Positions 34,944-44,082 of a stretch of 64,000 nt of DNA are shown here, piece after piece. Source of the stretch: Bifidobacterium catenulatum PV20-2 (lineage in GTDB: Bacteria > Actinomycetota > Actinomycetes > Actinomycetales > Bifidobacteriaceae). Under the pieces are notes generated by a model. The model worked only from the letters and a program-made list of their open reading frames with translations. It was not told the origin of the DNA and did not search any database. The stretch lies in contig NZ_CP007456.1 of the NCBI RefSeq assembly GCF_000800455.1, positions 2,046,001 through 2,110,000 on the forward strand, read 5' to 3'. A program made the position numbers and the translations under genes. The first letter of the stretch is position 1. The number at the start of each line of letters is the position of its first letter.

Positions 34944-35900
34944 TTATTCGGCTTCGGCTGCGAGGCCGGAGATGCGGGTCATGAATTCGTTCAGGAAGCG
35001 CGGCACGTCAACGCCGACGGCCACCTTCATGGTCTTGACCGGATCGTTCAGGCGGGTTTCGTCGCCGATGGTACGTCCGCGGGTCGGGCCTTCCACGTCG
35101 ACCTTCATATTGATGTCGAGGGTGGTGACGAGGGTCGGGTCCACTGCCACGCCGACGGCGAGCGGATCATGCAGTCCGCAGCCACCCAAGTGCGGGGACG
35201 TGGTTTCGTAGGCCTTGATGTAGAAGTCGGTCATGTCGGCCAGGAACCTGCCGGCCTTGGTGCCGAGGTCACGCCACTGCTGGGTTTCCTTGTAGGTGAG
35301 CAGGGTCTGCAGGGTTACGTCGAGGCCGATCATGGTGGTCGGTGCGCCGGAACGGAACAGGTAGTCGGCGGCTTCCGGATCCTGCGAAATGTTGGCTTCC
35401 ATGCAGGCGTTGCAGTTGCCGGGTACGGTCAGCGCGCCGCCCATGAGCACAATCTGGCCGATTTCGTCTTTGATTTCCGGTGCTTTCTTCAGTGCGGCTT
35501 CAATGTTGGTCATCGGACCGGTCGGCACGTAGACGAGATCCTTGCCGTAGGTCTTCACTGCGTCGATGATGAAGTCGACCGCGGATTCGGTTTCGACGGA
35601 GCGGTTGGAATCGGGGATGTCCACGTCGCCGATTCCGTTGTCGCCGTGGATGAATGCGGAGATCGGCAGCACTTCGAAGTGGTTGGTGGTGCTGGAGTGC
35701 GGCAGGCCTTGATACACCTTGACTTCCGGATGGCCGAGCAGGTCGGTCACAGCCAGCGCGTTGCGCACACCTTGCTCGACAAGCACGTTGCCATAGGTAC
35801 CGGTGATGCCGATCAGCTTGACTTCCGGGCTTCCCAGGGCATACGAAATGGCAAGTGCGTCATCAACGCCGGTATCAAGATCGAGAATCATCTTTTTCAT
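34944..35900 (-). CDS. Inosine-uridine preferring nucleoside hydrolase
   Basis: 318 residues. The calcium-binding fingerprint KMILDLDTGVDDALAISYAL opens the protein, followed by LIGITGTYGNV. The catalytic C-terminal His region is GGCGLHDPLAVGVAVDP. It cleaves ribonucleosides to base and ribose. It is followed by ribokinase on the same strand and preceded by a LacI-type palindrome, so the pair is a nucleoside-ribose salvage operon. Confidence 0.92.
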   Translation of the reverse strand: MKKMILDLDTGVDDALAISYALGSPEVKLIGITGTYGNVLVEQGVRNALAVTDLLGHPEVKVYQGLPHSSTTNHFEVLPISAFIHGDNGIGDVDIPDSNRSVETESAVDFIIDAVKTYGKDLVYVPTGPMTNIEAALKKAPEIKDEIGQIVLMGGALTVPGNCNACMEANISQDPEAADYLFRSGAPTTMIGLDVTLQTLLTYKETQQWRDLGTKAGRFLADMTDFYIKAYETTSPHLGGCGLHDPLAVGVAVDPTLVTTLDINMKVDVEGPTRGRTIGDETRLNDPVKTMKVAVGVDVPRFLNEFMTRISGLAAEAE

Positions 35901-36012
35901 GTGTGTGCCTTTCCTCTTTGACGAGCCTGACGACGGTCCGCCACCATACGGGTGCGCCGTCAGTTATACATCGAACACATTCTTCGGTTGTGTTGTGCGT
36001 TGACAAGATTTA

Positions 36013-36030
36013 TGATAAAGCGTTTTATCA
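36013..36030. promoter_or_regulatory. LacI-type operator before the nucleoside hydrolase gene
   Basis: Near-perfect 18-base palindrome with central CG (TGATAAAGC and GTTTTATCA, one mismatch), 113 bases upstream of the hydrolase ATG. It resembles the weaker palindrome before the lacI-type gene at 37245. Confidence 0.65.
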
Positions 36031-36175
36031 ATAACGCAAATTCAATACCCCACGCACGGCGTGTTGCTTTTATTTCCAACATTTACAGAATATTGGAAAT
36101 ACTGATGTCACTGCATATCGAGATTGATCTACGCCACCCGTTTTTCACCGGTCTGCAGCACCTAAAAATGGCGGT

Positions 36176-37234
36176 TTACGAGCAGGCCGCCTGCACCAAT
36201 TTCGGCGTAAGCACCTCAACCTGCGGATCGGAAAGCCACGGACGAGCAGCCACCGAATCCATACCGGACTTAGTATGAACCGAAACATCAATCCGCCCAC
36301 GCAACATATCCCAACAGGCGGCGGCCAGATCAGTCACACTCTGTTCAACGGTGGTCATACGCCAACCAAGCCCGAATCGCTTGAGAATATTGTCGTAACC
36401 GATCACCTGCATATCCTCAGTAACGCGTAACCCGCGCTCCGCCATACGCTGACGAAAACCAAGCGCCATCACATCATTGCAGCAGAACACGGCAGTCGCA
36501 CCGCCATCAATAATCTGATCAGCAGCCCGATAGCCACTACCGAAACGGTAATCCCCCTCAACACACAGCGCAGGATCAAAATGCTTTCCCGACCGCTCGA
36601 TAGCATCCACAAAACCACGACGACGCTCCGCGGCACTCGACTCCGCAATGTCGCCGGCGACAATGCCAATACGAGTATGACCACCCTCCAACAGATACTG
36701 GGCAGCCAAATGGCCGCCAAGATAATTATCAAAACCAACCGCATCACACCAACCGCACTGCGCCAAACGGTCGATCAACACCACCGGGCACGACACAAGC
36801 GCCACATCCTCACGCAACCGCCCAGCAGCATCGCCAACGCAGGACTCACGCGCCGGAATCAGCATCACACCATCCACCCCACGGGCCGGAAGACGCTGCA
36901 ACAACTCATGCTCAGTAACACGCGAATCATCGGAATTGGCCACAATCAGCGAATACCCCTGCGCGGCGCATTCATCCTCCACACACTTGGCAAGTGCCGC
37001 AAAAAACAAGTTCTCAATATCAGGCACAATGAGCGCCACCAACTGGGATTGCTTGGTCACCAAGCTTCTCGCGCTCTGATTCGGCACATAATTCAGTTTC
37101 TTCGCCGCATCGGCAATGACCTTGCGCTTCCCCTCAGACACGCGAGCAGGACGATTATTCAACACCAGCGAAACCGTCGTCACAGACACCCCCGCGGCAG
37201 CAGCCACATCCTTCAGCGTCGCACGATACGCCAT
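36176..37234 (-). CDS. LacI-family transcriptional regulator
   Basis: 352 residues. The HTH is TLKDVAAAAGVSVTTVSLVLNNRPARVSEGKRKVIADAAKKLNYVPNQSARSL (about 5-58) and the periplasmic-binding-protein-like domain has LVALIVPDIENLFFAALAKCVE, RLPARGVDGVMLIPA, GIVAGDIAESSAAERRRGFVDAI and ATAVFCCNDVMALGFRQRM. It probably senses ribose or a nucleoside and controls the adjacent hydrolase-ribokinase genes; the ligand is inferred from context. Confidence 0.92.
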   Translation of the reverse strand: MAYRATLKDVAAAAGVSVTTVSLVLNNRPARVSEGKRKVIADAAKKLNYVPNQSARSLVTKQSQLVALIVPDIENLFFAALAKCVEDECAAQGYSLIVANSDDSRVTEHELLQRLPARGVDGVMLIPARESCVGDAAGRLREDVALVSCPVVLIDRLAQCGWCDAVGFDNYLGGHLAAQYLLEGGHTRIGIVAGDIAESSAAERRRGFVDAIERSGKHFDPALCVEGDYRFGSGYRAADQIIDGGATAVFCCNDVMALGFRQRMAERGLRVTEDMQVIGYDNILKRFGLGWRMTTVEQSVTDLAAACWDMLRGRIDVSVHTKSGMDSVAARPWLSDPQVEVLTPKLVQAACS

Positions 37235-37244
37235 CCAAACCCCC

Positions 37245-37258
37245 TTAAAACGTTTATC
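37245..37258. promoter_or_regulatory. Imperfect LacI-type operator before the lacI-type gene
   Basis: TTAAAACGTTTATC, centred on CG and 11 bases from the ATG; five of seven positions are symmetric. It suggests negative autoregulation. Confidence 0.45.
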
Positions 37259-37437
37259 CCTCCAGCATAAATGCCACGCAAACCTGACGCGCCCAGCATC
37301 GCAATCACAAACAAATTCCTTTCACAGCAAAATAATCCGCACTATTTCCACCGGTAAATCGTTTTTCGGAAGTGTTTTTTGTATACTCGCAACGTTTTGT
37401 CCGAAATAAGAACCGCACAAGAAGAAAGGAACCAGCA

Positions 37438-37911
37438 ATGCAGCCAACCACGCAGAAAAACAATGCGAGACAGCACAAAACCATCGCCATCGTCGCAGTG
37501 ATCGCAGTGGTCACCATCGCGCTCGCAGCCATCGCCATCATCGCAGTCGCCAACAAGCGCGAAATGACACAAGCCGCCAGCGACACCTGCACCTTGAATG
37601 CAAAGGCACTCTCCACGCATCAGCAGAGCTTCAAGGAGGCACAGAAAGAAGCCAAAGAGGCGGCGAAACTCACCGTGGATGACGTGGCCGACGGCACCAC
37701 CCTCGAAACCCTGAAGGATGCGATCGCGCTGGCCGAATCCGTAGAAAACGCGCCGACATGCCCCACAAGCGGCAATGCCAGCGACTTCACCAAGGCGACG
37801 GACGATATTCGCAAATACGCCGACAACCTGCGCAACATCACCAACGAACTTGACGCGGCCGCCAAGTCGGTGATCGCCAGCCAAGAACTCAAACTCGAGT
37901 CCGCCAAGTAA
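37438..37911 (+). CDS. Membrane-anchored extracytoplasmic protein, unknown function
   Basis: 157 residues. A short basic cytosolic start (MQPTTQKNNARQHK) is followed by one helix (TIAIVAVIAVVTIALAAIAIIAVA) and an external, helical, charged domain with two cysteines (DTCTLNAK and APTCPTSG) and coiled-coil-like AKEAAKLT and NITNELDAAAKSV stretches. No known family is recognised. The ATG at 37438 follows AGAAAGGAACCAG; a -10-like TATACT lies at 37382-37387. Confidence 0.8.
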   Translation: MQPTTQKNNARQHKTIAIVAVIAVVTIALAAIAIIAVANKREMTQAASDTCTLNAKALSTHQQSFKEAQKEAKEAAKLTVDDVADGTTLETLKDAIALAESVENAPTCPTSGNASDFTKATDDIRKYADNLRNITNELDAAAKSVIASQELKLESAK

Positions 37912-38069
37912 GTCAAGTAAACCGCCCCGACGGTTAGCGCCGCCGTCAGCGCCAAACCCTACGTTTAACGGGGTCAAAGTCATGTTTTCAAACAACTTTG
38001 CCCCCGGTCCACCCCTTCCCGGCAAGATCAGTCAGCCGTAGTGTTCATGCCCGACAGCGAATGTCCACT

Positions 38070-38639
38070 TCATGCACGCAACCCGTAGCAATCCCGCAGC
38101 CGTTCGGAAAACTCGCATAACCGCAAACTCCTCAGATGCGCGATCTCCTCAGCCATCGTGCGAGGTGGATTATCTTTGCTCTCTACAACCTCATTCATGA
38201 CACGAAGCATTGAGTTCCGATTCACATCAAACATCTCACAAAGGAAAACATCAGGGTGCACAGCTGCGATTGAATACTTCTGGAGTTCCGCCTGTGGAAA
38301 ATCTTTCAGATTATACGTAACGATATAGTCCGCATCCGCAACCAGCGCAGCCGCAAGCACATGCCGATCATCCGCATCAGGCAGTTTCAACATCATTTCA
38401 CTTGACTCCCACCCATATACGCAATGCGTTGGATTCATTGAGATGAAACAGTCCATGAAATTCTCGATTTCTTTTTGATTGCGCCGTAACCGATCGATCA
38501 TCGCACGGCGGACTTCTTCCAAAATCCGTTGCGACCATACCGCATCAAAAACCTGATGCTCGTCCATGGTCAGCAGAACATCAAGCAACCACACGGGCGG
38601 GAATACGTTGGCATCCAAAAGAGCGACTGGTTTAGTCAT
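38070..38639 (-). CDS. PIN-domain toxin
   Basis: 189 residues. The PIN core is visible: VALLDANVFPPVWLLDVLL (first Asp), ILEEVRRAM (Glu), LPDADDRHVLAAALVADADYIVTYNLKDFP (the acidic D.DDRH centre and the T-N-x-K-D-F end). This is the VapC-like metal-dependent RNase fold. A C-terminal extension of about 60 residues goes beyond the usual 130. It is 16 bases downstream of a gene for an HTH antitoxin, so the two form a type II toxin-antitoxin module. Confidence 0.85.
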   Translation of the reverse strand: MTKPVALLDANVFPPVWLLDVLLTMDEHQVFDAVWSQRILEEVRRAMIDRLRRNQKEIENFMDCFISMNPTHCVYGWESSEMMLKLPDADDRHVLAAALVADADYIVTYNLKDFPQAELQKYSIAAVHPDVFLCEMFDVNRNSMLRVMNEVVESKDNPPRTMAEEIAHLRSLRLCEFSERLRDCYGLRA

Positions 38640-38655
38640 GTTGCCCCACTAAGGC

Positions 38656-39072
38656 TTAGGCATCGAACTGCGACACGTAGTCAGTCATTTCGTCGTCGTT
38701 CAGATTGAAGTCTCGCGCTGCACGACGCATTGACGCGAGGGACTCACGCATCCGTTCCATCTCCTCACTGCGGTAATCCATCACGTCAACAACGTCGACC
38801 ATGCGACGCCCTGCGGCGCCATTACGCACGAATGGCAGACGCCCCGAATCCAAAATGCGCGCAACCGTGCGAGCCGAGCAATCCAACAGTCGGGCAGCAT
38901 CCCCCGTGGTGATCATCCGATGCTCGCCCATCACCCCCATTGCCGCATTAAGCGCAGCCTCATAAGACTCAGGCGTCAATTCCACAACCGCGCCATCCGC
39001 ACCAACCAGCACACGGCTCCCCGCCGCGATCACGGTTTTCTTGGAGCCAGGCCGATCCAATACAGCACTCAT
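38656..39072 (-). CDS. Antitoxin with excisionase-type HTH
   Basis: 138 residues. The MerR/excisionase-like helix-turn-helix is MITTGDAARLLDCSARTVARILDSGRLPFVRNGAAGRRMVDVVDV (about 55-100) and the C-terminal part EEMERMRESLASMRRAARDFNLNDDEM is likely the toxin-binding tail. The ATG at 39072 follows GGGAGGAATC; an upstream start gives a spurious leader. The repeated GACAA/TTGTC motifs before it probably form its operator. Confidence 0.82.
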   Translation of the reverse strand: MSAVLDRPGSKKTVIAAGSRVLVGADGAVVELTPESYEAALNAAMGVMGEHRMITTGDAARLLDCSARTVARILDSGRLPFVRNGAAGRRMVDVVDVMDYRSEEMERMRESLASMRRAARDFNLNDDEMTDYVSQFDA

Positions 39073-39119
39073 GATTCCTCCCACACAAATTTTCACTTCA
39101 TTTCAGCATACAAGTTTCT

Positions 39120-39149
39120 GACAAAACTGACAAGTTGCCATTTTGTCAA
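39120..39149. promoter_or_regulatory. Repeated GACAA/TTGTC sites before the PIN antitoxin
   Basis: GACAA at 39120 and 39129 on the plus strand and TTGTC at about 39143, within 80 bases upstream of the antitoxin start. Such clustered short repeats are typical of autoregulated antitoxin promoters. Confidence 0.45.
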
Positions 39150-39237
39150 GAAATAGCCCTTACCATTTGCTGTAATATATGTGCATTAGGCGTATAATAC
39201 ACATTAATTGCACGTCAAGTTAAGGAGGACGATTCAG

Positions 39238-39527
39238 ATGGGCAACATCACCATTCGCATGAACGACGACCTGAAAGCCCGCGTCAACCAGACGCTGGAC
39301 GCCATGGGCATGAATTTCAACACTTACGTAACCATGGCCAGCATCCAGCTTGTGAACCAGCAGCGACTTCCTTTTGACACTTCGGTACGCACTGCGGAGC
39401 CGAACGAGCAGACCAAGTGCGCCATGCTCGAAACCGAAGCCAAGGAACGCGGCATCCCCCAGGCGACGCGGCCACTTTCAGCAACGCGCAAGACGCCATC
39501 GCTTGGCTGCACAACAATCACGGCTAA
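39238..39527 (+). pseudogene. RelB/DinJ-family antitoxin with a frameshift
   Basis: The frame starts well (AAGGAGGACGATTCAG, then MGNITIRMNDDLKARVNQTLDAMGMNFNTYVTMASIQLVNQQRLPFD), which is the RelB/DinJ ribbon-helix-helix start. At a run of five C (39456-39460) the frame is lost. Adding one base restores the expected end, reading GDAATFSNAQDAIAWLHNNHG to a TAA at 39525. As it stands the product continues out of frame to about 39543. Either a real inactivating slip in a homopolymer or a sequencing error. Confidence 0.75.
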
Positions 39528-39549
39528 ACGGCCGAACGGATAAAGCGCC

Positions 39550-39618
39550 ATGGTTATCATCAAATTCGATCAGCAATTTCAGGCCGACTTCAAGCGAACT
39601 ACGCGGAGAACAACTTGA
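39550..39618 (+). pseudogene. Truncated RelE/YafQ-like toxin
   Basis: Directly after the antitoxin an ATG opens MVIIKFDQQFQADFKRTTRR and stops after 22 codons. The start fits a RelE/YafQ-type toxin (xKxFxxDxKR), which normally has about 90 residues. The catalytic C-terminal half is gone, replaced by the repeat-bearing DNA at 39668 onward. Confidence 0.5.
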
Positions 39619-39667
39619 GGCACACCACCCTAAATACACCTGTCAGCATTAATTCTTACACTCTAAA

Positions 39668-39750
39668 CCTTGATTTGGTGTATGAATGGCACTTCAGTTA
39701 CCCTTGATTTGGTGTATAAAGGTGCCTTTCGTAACCATTGATTTGGTGTA
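39668..39750. repeat. Orphan array of three CTTGATTTGGTGTA repeats, 33-34 bp spacing
   Basis: Copies start at 39668, 39702 and 39735 (the last with CCATTGATTTGGTGTA). The spacer ends are also similar (GGCACTT / GTGCCTTT, then GTTAC / GTAAC). A fourth copy lies at 41965, just before the broken AAA/DUF4143 gene. No gene follows the array directly. Spacing equals that of the different 33-bp array before the intact AAA/DUF4143 gene. Confidence 0.75.
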
Positions 39751-39879
39751 AAGCCCGCATAATCATTGGCTTTTCAAGCAGAATACCTATTGCAAATCAA
39801 ACAAACACCCTAAAATTTGGTACAACAGAAGAAGATTTCGCCCACACACCAAGTCACGCCATGCAAGCCAAACCCCCAC

Positions 39880-40973
<1,094 letters not shown>

Positions 40974-41061
40974 GCGGCTATTTTCATCCCCCACCGCTGA
41001 ACCTAGACTCACGACTAGGGTCATAAGGCCCAAGTCCGTCCGGCTCTCATAGTCATTTCTT

Positions 41062-41096
41062 GACGCTTACCAACCTTGGGTACCGTGGCGGGTTTC
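41062..41096 (-). pseudogene. Duplicated 3' tail of an rmlB-like gene
   Basis: On the minus strand ACCGAAACCCGCCACGGTAC... ends in TAA and repeats, with changes, the last about 33 bases of rmlB (ACCGAAGCCCGCTACCGTGC... TAA at 39880). It would read TETRHGTQGW against [10 protein letters not shown]. It is too short to be anything but a scar of duplication or recombination. Confidence 0.5.
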
Positions 41097-41135
41097 GGTG
41101 CCCCAAACGGAGCCACACCACAAACTCACTCACAC

Positions 41136-41507
41136 CTACACAAGGTTTTCAATGCGCATGGTGGGCTGCATAAGACAAACAAGGACCAAGTCCGTGATTT
41201 TATCCAGAGTCTCTCCATCCAGTTCTCCAACGACGCTGCCGTATCGCGCCTCGAGGTCAAGCGATTTAAGCTGTTCGATTTCCGCCCACCCATGAATTTC
41301 CGAACCATCTTCAGTCGGAATCACACCAACATTGACATGCAAAGGATATTCCCTACTGCTGGTTATCGGCACGACCATGGTGAGATTATTGAAACGGTTG
41401 TAAGCATCGTTACTAACAACCACCACAGGCCGGCGTTTCCCCTGTTCATGGCCAGCCGACGGATCCAAATTCACCCACACCACGTCACCATAGCGATAGT
41501 CCTTCAT
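41136..41507 (-). CDS. MazF/PemK-family endoribonuclease toxin
   Basis: 123 residues. YRYGDVVWVNLDPSAGHEQGKRRPVVVVSNDAYNRF is the MazF start with the catalytic Arg and the G.E..K.RPV block, VVPITSS the catalytic Thr/Ser strand, and ARYGSVVGELDGETLDKI the dimer helix. It should cleave mRNA at short sequences. Its start overlaps the antitoxin stop by four bases. Confidence 0.92.
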   Translation of the reverse strand: MKDYRYGDVVWVNLDPSAGHEQGKRRPVVVVSNDAYNRFNNLTMVVPITSSREYPLHVNVGVIPTEDGSEIHGWAEIEQLKSLDLEARYGSVVGELDGETLDKITDLVLVCLMQPTMRIENLV

Positions 41508-41755
41508 AGAAGTTCCTTTCCGACTTGGCCAGCAAATCCGTCCTCCTGCGTCCGAGGCCCCTCGTAGCCCGCAAACATCGCCTCAAAATCCGGAACCGAA
41601 ATGACCCTCACACGCTTAGGGGTTAGAACAATACGCCCCTCCCGTACCTGCACGTCAAGCTGGTCGCCCACTTTGATTCCGGCATCCTCCACAACGTCGC
41701 GATTCAGCCGAACGCCTTGGCCGTTTCCCCATCTCACCAGTGTCGCAGCGCTCAT
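41504..41755 (-). CDS. MazE/AbrB-family antitoxin
   Basis: 83 residues. The swapped-hairpin AbrB domain is clear: LVRWGNGQGVRLNRDVVEDAGIKVGDQLDVQVREGRIVLTPKR. The C-terminal EAMFAGYEGPRTQEDGF is the toxin-blocking tail. ATG at 41755, AGGAGGCATCGAA before it. A GTATAC palindrome lies upstream. Confidence 0.9.
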   Translation of the reverse strand: MSAATLVRWGNGQGVRLNRDVVEDAGIKVGDQLDVQVREGRIVLTPKRVRVISVPDFEAMFAGYEGPRTQEDGFAGQVGKELL

Positions 41756-41783
41756 TTCGATGCCTCCTTAACGCAAAATAAGT

Positions 41784-41802
41784 TTGTATACATTGTATAC
41801 AC
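41784..41802. promoter_or_regulatory. Operator-like GTATAC repeat before mazE-type gene
   Basis: Two GTATAC hexamers (41786-41791 and 41795-41800) three bases apart form both a palindrome and a tandem repeat of TTGTATACA, about 30 bases before the antitoxin start. Likely autoregulatory site and promoter overlap. Confidence 0.55.
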
Positions 41803-41883
41803 AAAGTCCGTTGTAGACAAACCATAGAGCAAGACCACATACGCGCGCAAGTGAGATAATCGAACGCCTCCGTGCAAACCCCA

Positions 41884-41902
41884 AAATCTGCCATACATAA
41901 GC
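41884..41902. repeat. Right copy of the 19-bp inverted repeat flanking the MazEF-type pair
   Basis: AAATCTGCCATACATAAGC, the reverse complement of 40955-40973 with one mismatch. No direct target repeat is obvious beside either copy. Confidence 0.6.
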
Positions 41903-41964
41903 GAGATAGCGACCATCTGTCAGAAATCTAATTCAAGCCGATCAGCAAACCACCATTCCACTAC

Positions 41965-41980
41965 CCTTGATTTGGTGTAT
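41965..41980. repeat. Fourth CCTTGATTTGGTGTAT repeat, before the broken ATPase
   Basis: An exact copy of the repeat at 39668-39683 and 39702-39717, ending 15 bases before the ATG of the broken AAA/DUF4143 gene. It links the orphan array to this gene type. Confidence 0.7.
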
Positions 41981-41995
41981 TTACGGCGGTGAGAC

Positions 41996-42175
41996 ATGGA
42001 GGCTTTCGAACGAAAAGCGTACGAAAACTGGCTTCCTGGAAGGATTCTTCCCAAGGAAGCACAGCCCTGCTCATCGAGGGCGCACGACGTGTCGGGAAAA
42101 GCACCATCGCGGAGGAATTCGGACGACGGAACTATGCGTCGTATATGCTCGTCGACTTCTCGAAAGCCGTTGCAA
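41996..42175 (+). pseudogene. 5' fragment of an AAA/DUF4143 ATPase gene
   Basis: Starts MEAFERKAYENWL, then a frameshift near 42025; the next frame reads WKDSSQGSTALLIEGARRVGKSTIAEEFGRRNYASYMLVDFSKAV, i.e. Walker A and the following strand, closely parallel to the intact paralogue at 32261-33607. The IS607-type element begins right after. The 3' fragment of a related gene lies on the far side of the element. Confidence 0.8.
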
Positions 42176-42330
42176 ATGATTTTGTTTTAGCTTGTCGCTA
42201 AAGCGAAGTCATCTGCATGGCCTCGTTGCCAAGGCCAGCTCCAAGACTCACGCGACTCTCGCCGCCGCTTGGTTCGCGCTTCGCCGGATGCCGCATTGTC
42301 CCGCCTTTTGGGTGGGCCTGTCTTACGCTT
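42176..42330 (-). ncRNA. Putative TnpB right-end guide RNA (omega/reRNA) region
   Basis: TnpB proteins use an RNA from the element's 3' end whose last bases run into the flank and act as guide. A hairpin TTTAGC/GCTAAA (42186-42191, 42197-42202) covers the tnpB stop codon close to the element end. By analogy the guide would be read from the flank below 42176. Its 5' boundary is unknown; positions are approximate. Confidence 0.4.
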
Positions 42331-43502
42331 CCTCCACGCGCGTTTAACGTCTCCGGGGCACTCCCGGCGACTTGGATGTTGATGGCCGCGTTCAGGTCGC
42401 GGTCCATGTCAAGCCCGCACTTGCCGCAATGGTAGACGCGCTCGGACAGGGGCAGCTTGGCTTTCACCGTCCCGCAGTTCGAGCAGGTCTTCGAGCTTGG
42501 ATACCAGCGGTCGATGACGTGGAGCCTCGCGCCGGTGCGTGCGGTCTTGTAGGTCAGTAGGCGTCGGAACTCCGCGAACGCGGCGTCCTGAATCGATCGG
42601 GCGAGCCCGTGGTTTCCCACCATGCCCGCCACGTTCAAGTCCTCGATGCTGATGTCCGCGTAGGTATGGGCGAGCATGGTGGTGGTCTTGTTGAGCGCGT
42701 CCGAACGCAGGTTCGCCACCCGTGCGTATAGTCGGGCGACCTGCGCTCTCGCCTTGCGGCGGCGGTTGGAGCCTTTCCGTTTGCGGCTCAGATTCCGTTG
42801 GGCTTTCTTCAACCGTCTGAGGTTCGATTTGAGTGCGTGCGGGTTGTGTATCACGGTGCCGTCCGACAATGCGGCGAGCTCCTTCACGCCCAAGTCGATG
42901 CCGACGCTCCCGCCTTTCGGCGGCGATGGAATCGGCAGGTCGGCGCGTTCGACGGTCAGGCTGGCCTGCCAGCGTCCACCACGCTTGGATACGCTCATGC
43001 GCAGCACCTTCGCGCCGTCCACTCGCCTGGACACGTTCTCCATGCAGTGCACGCGGCCTATCCTCGGGAGCCGCAGCGCATGAGGGTCACGGTCAATGAG
43101 ACCAAACGAGCCCGTCGTGTACGCGAATCCGGGAACCGCCTTGTCCTTGGATTTGAAGCGTGGGAAGCCCATCCTGCGGCCTTTCCGCCGCCCCTTGCGG
43201 GACTTGGAGAAGTTCTTCAGGGCGTCGGCCAATGATTCGAGGCCGCTGTTGTATGCCTCCTTGCTGTTCTCCGGCCACCATGTTTCTCCCGTGGTCTCGT
43301 CCACGGCGAGTGTGTTCTTGGCTTGGTTCCACCACCTGCGCAGCCCGTAGTACGACCATTCGGGTTTATCGCCGCGTTCGAGCATGTCCTTGACATGAGC
43401 GAGTCCCGCGTTGTAGGCGAACCGCGCCGCACCAGCATGGGACTCCAAGAGTCGTTCCTGCCGTGGCGTCGGGTCAAGCGCCACCCTGACTGCCTCAAGC
43501 AT
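42198..43502 (-). CDS. tnpB: TnpB-family RNA-guided nuclease
   Basis: 434 residues. The RuvC residues appear intact: D203 in VGIDLGVKEL, E287 in ISIEDLNVAG, and the final Asp in DMDRDLNAAINI (about 365-376). The zinc ribbon is CSNCG...CGKCG (about 340-363). The N-terminal part has the usual FAYNAGL and KAVPGFAY-type segments. It overlaps the upstream recombinase gene. All catalytic features suggest an active nuclease. Codons are G+C-rich relative to the flanking pseudogene. Confidence 0.92.
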   Translation of the reverse strand: MLEAVRVALDPTPRQERLLESHAGAARFAYNAGLAHVKDMLERGDKPEWSYYGLRRWWNQAKNTLAVDETTGETWWPENSKEAYNSGLESLADALKNFSKSRKGRRKGRRMGFPRFKSKDKAVPGFAYTTGSFGLIDRDPHALRLPRIGRVHCMENVSRRVDGAKVLRMSVSKRGGRWQASLTVERADLPIPSPPKGGSVGIDLGVKELAALSDGTVIHNPHALKSNLRRLKKAQRNLSRKRKGSNRRRKARAQVARLYARVANLRSDALNKTTTMLAHTYADISIEDLNVAGMVGNHGLARSIQDAAFAEFRRLLTYKTARTGARLHVIDRWYPSSKTCSNCGTVKAKLPLSERVYHCGKCGLDMDRDLNAAINIQVAGSAPETLNARGGSVRQAHPKGGTMRHPAKREPSGGESRVSLGAGLGNEAMQMTSL

Positions 43503-44082
43503 CGCGCGCCGCCTTCAACGCCGCGTCCGTCTTGCGCTTGGCCGCGCAACGCCCGTACAGCCGGGCGCAGAACGAGGTCAGCACCTCGGTCATGTCGCGC
43601 ACCAGATCGTCGTCCAGCTCCGTGTCGTCCACCACGATGATTCGGCGTCCCTGCGCCTTCAACGCGCTCTCCACCAGCCCCGCGTTCATGCGGGCGAGCC
43701 TGTCCCTGTGCTCCACGATCAGCGTGCCCACGGTCGGGTCGGACAATAGCCGGTTGAGCTTGCGCCGCCTGTCGTCCATGCCGGAACCCGTCTCCGTGAC
43801 CACCTCGGGCTTCTCGACGCCCATGCTAAGAGCGAACGCCTTCAACCGGTCGGCCTGACGTTGCAAATCGTCCTTTTGGTCAGACGAACTGACACGCGCG
43901 TAACACACCGTCCTGCCGTTCGCTGTGGGGGTGGCGAACTGGTTCTCGTATTTCGGGTCGTGGATGATTATCGTGCCCGTGCTCATGCGCTCAAATGGGA
44001 CGGGCATGCGGTTCTCTCGGCACCACTGCCATACCGTCTGCTCGTTGAAGCCCTCTCGTTTCGCCCATTCCCTGACACGCAT
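43495..44082 (-). CDS. tnpA: IS607-type serine recombinase (TnpA)
   Basis: 195 residues. An N-terminal MerR-like HTH (VREWAKREGFNEQTVWQWCRENRMPVP) precedes the resolvase domain: VCYARVSSSDQKDDLQRQADRLKAFA carries the nucleophilic Ser, followed by GSGMDDRRRKLNRLL and LIVEHRDRLAR. The C-terminal helix LTSFCARLYGRCAAKRKTDAAL fits IS607. Domain order (HTH first) is the reverse of Tn3 resolvases and diagnostic for IS607. It appears full length. Confidence 0.92.
   Translation of the reverse strand: MRVREWAKREGFNEQTVWQWCRENRMPVPFERMSTGTIIIHDPKYENQFATPTANGRTVCYARVSSSDQKDDLQRQADRLKAFALSMGVEKPEVVTETGSGMDDRRRKLNRLLSDPTVGTLIVEHRDRLARMNAGLVESALKAQGRRIIVVDDTELDDDLVRDMTEVLTSFCARLYGRCAAKRKTDAALKAARDA

Noticed and set aside
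39668..39750. CRISPR array
   Set aside because: The repeats are only about 14-16 bases with similar, not unique, spacers of about 18 bases, and no cas gene is in the window; the array fits a promoter repeat better.
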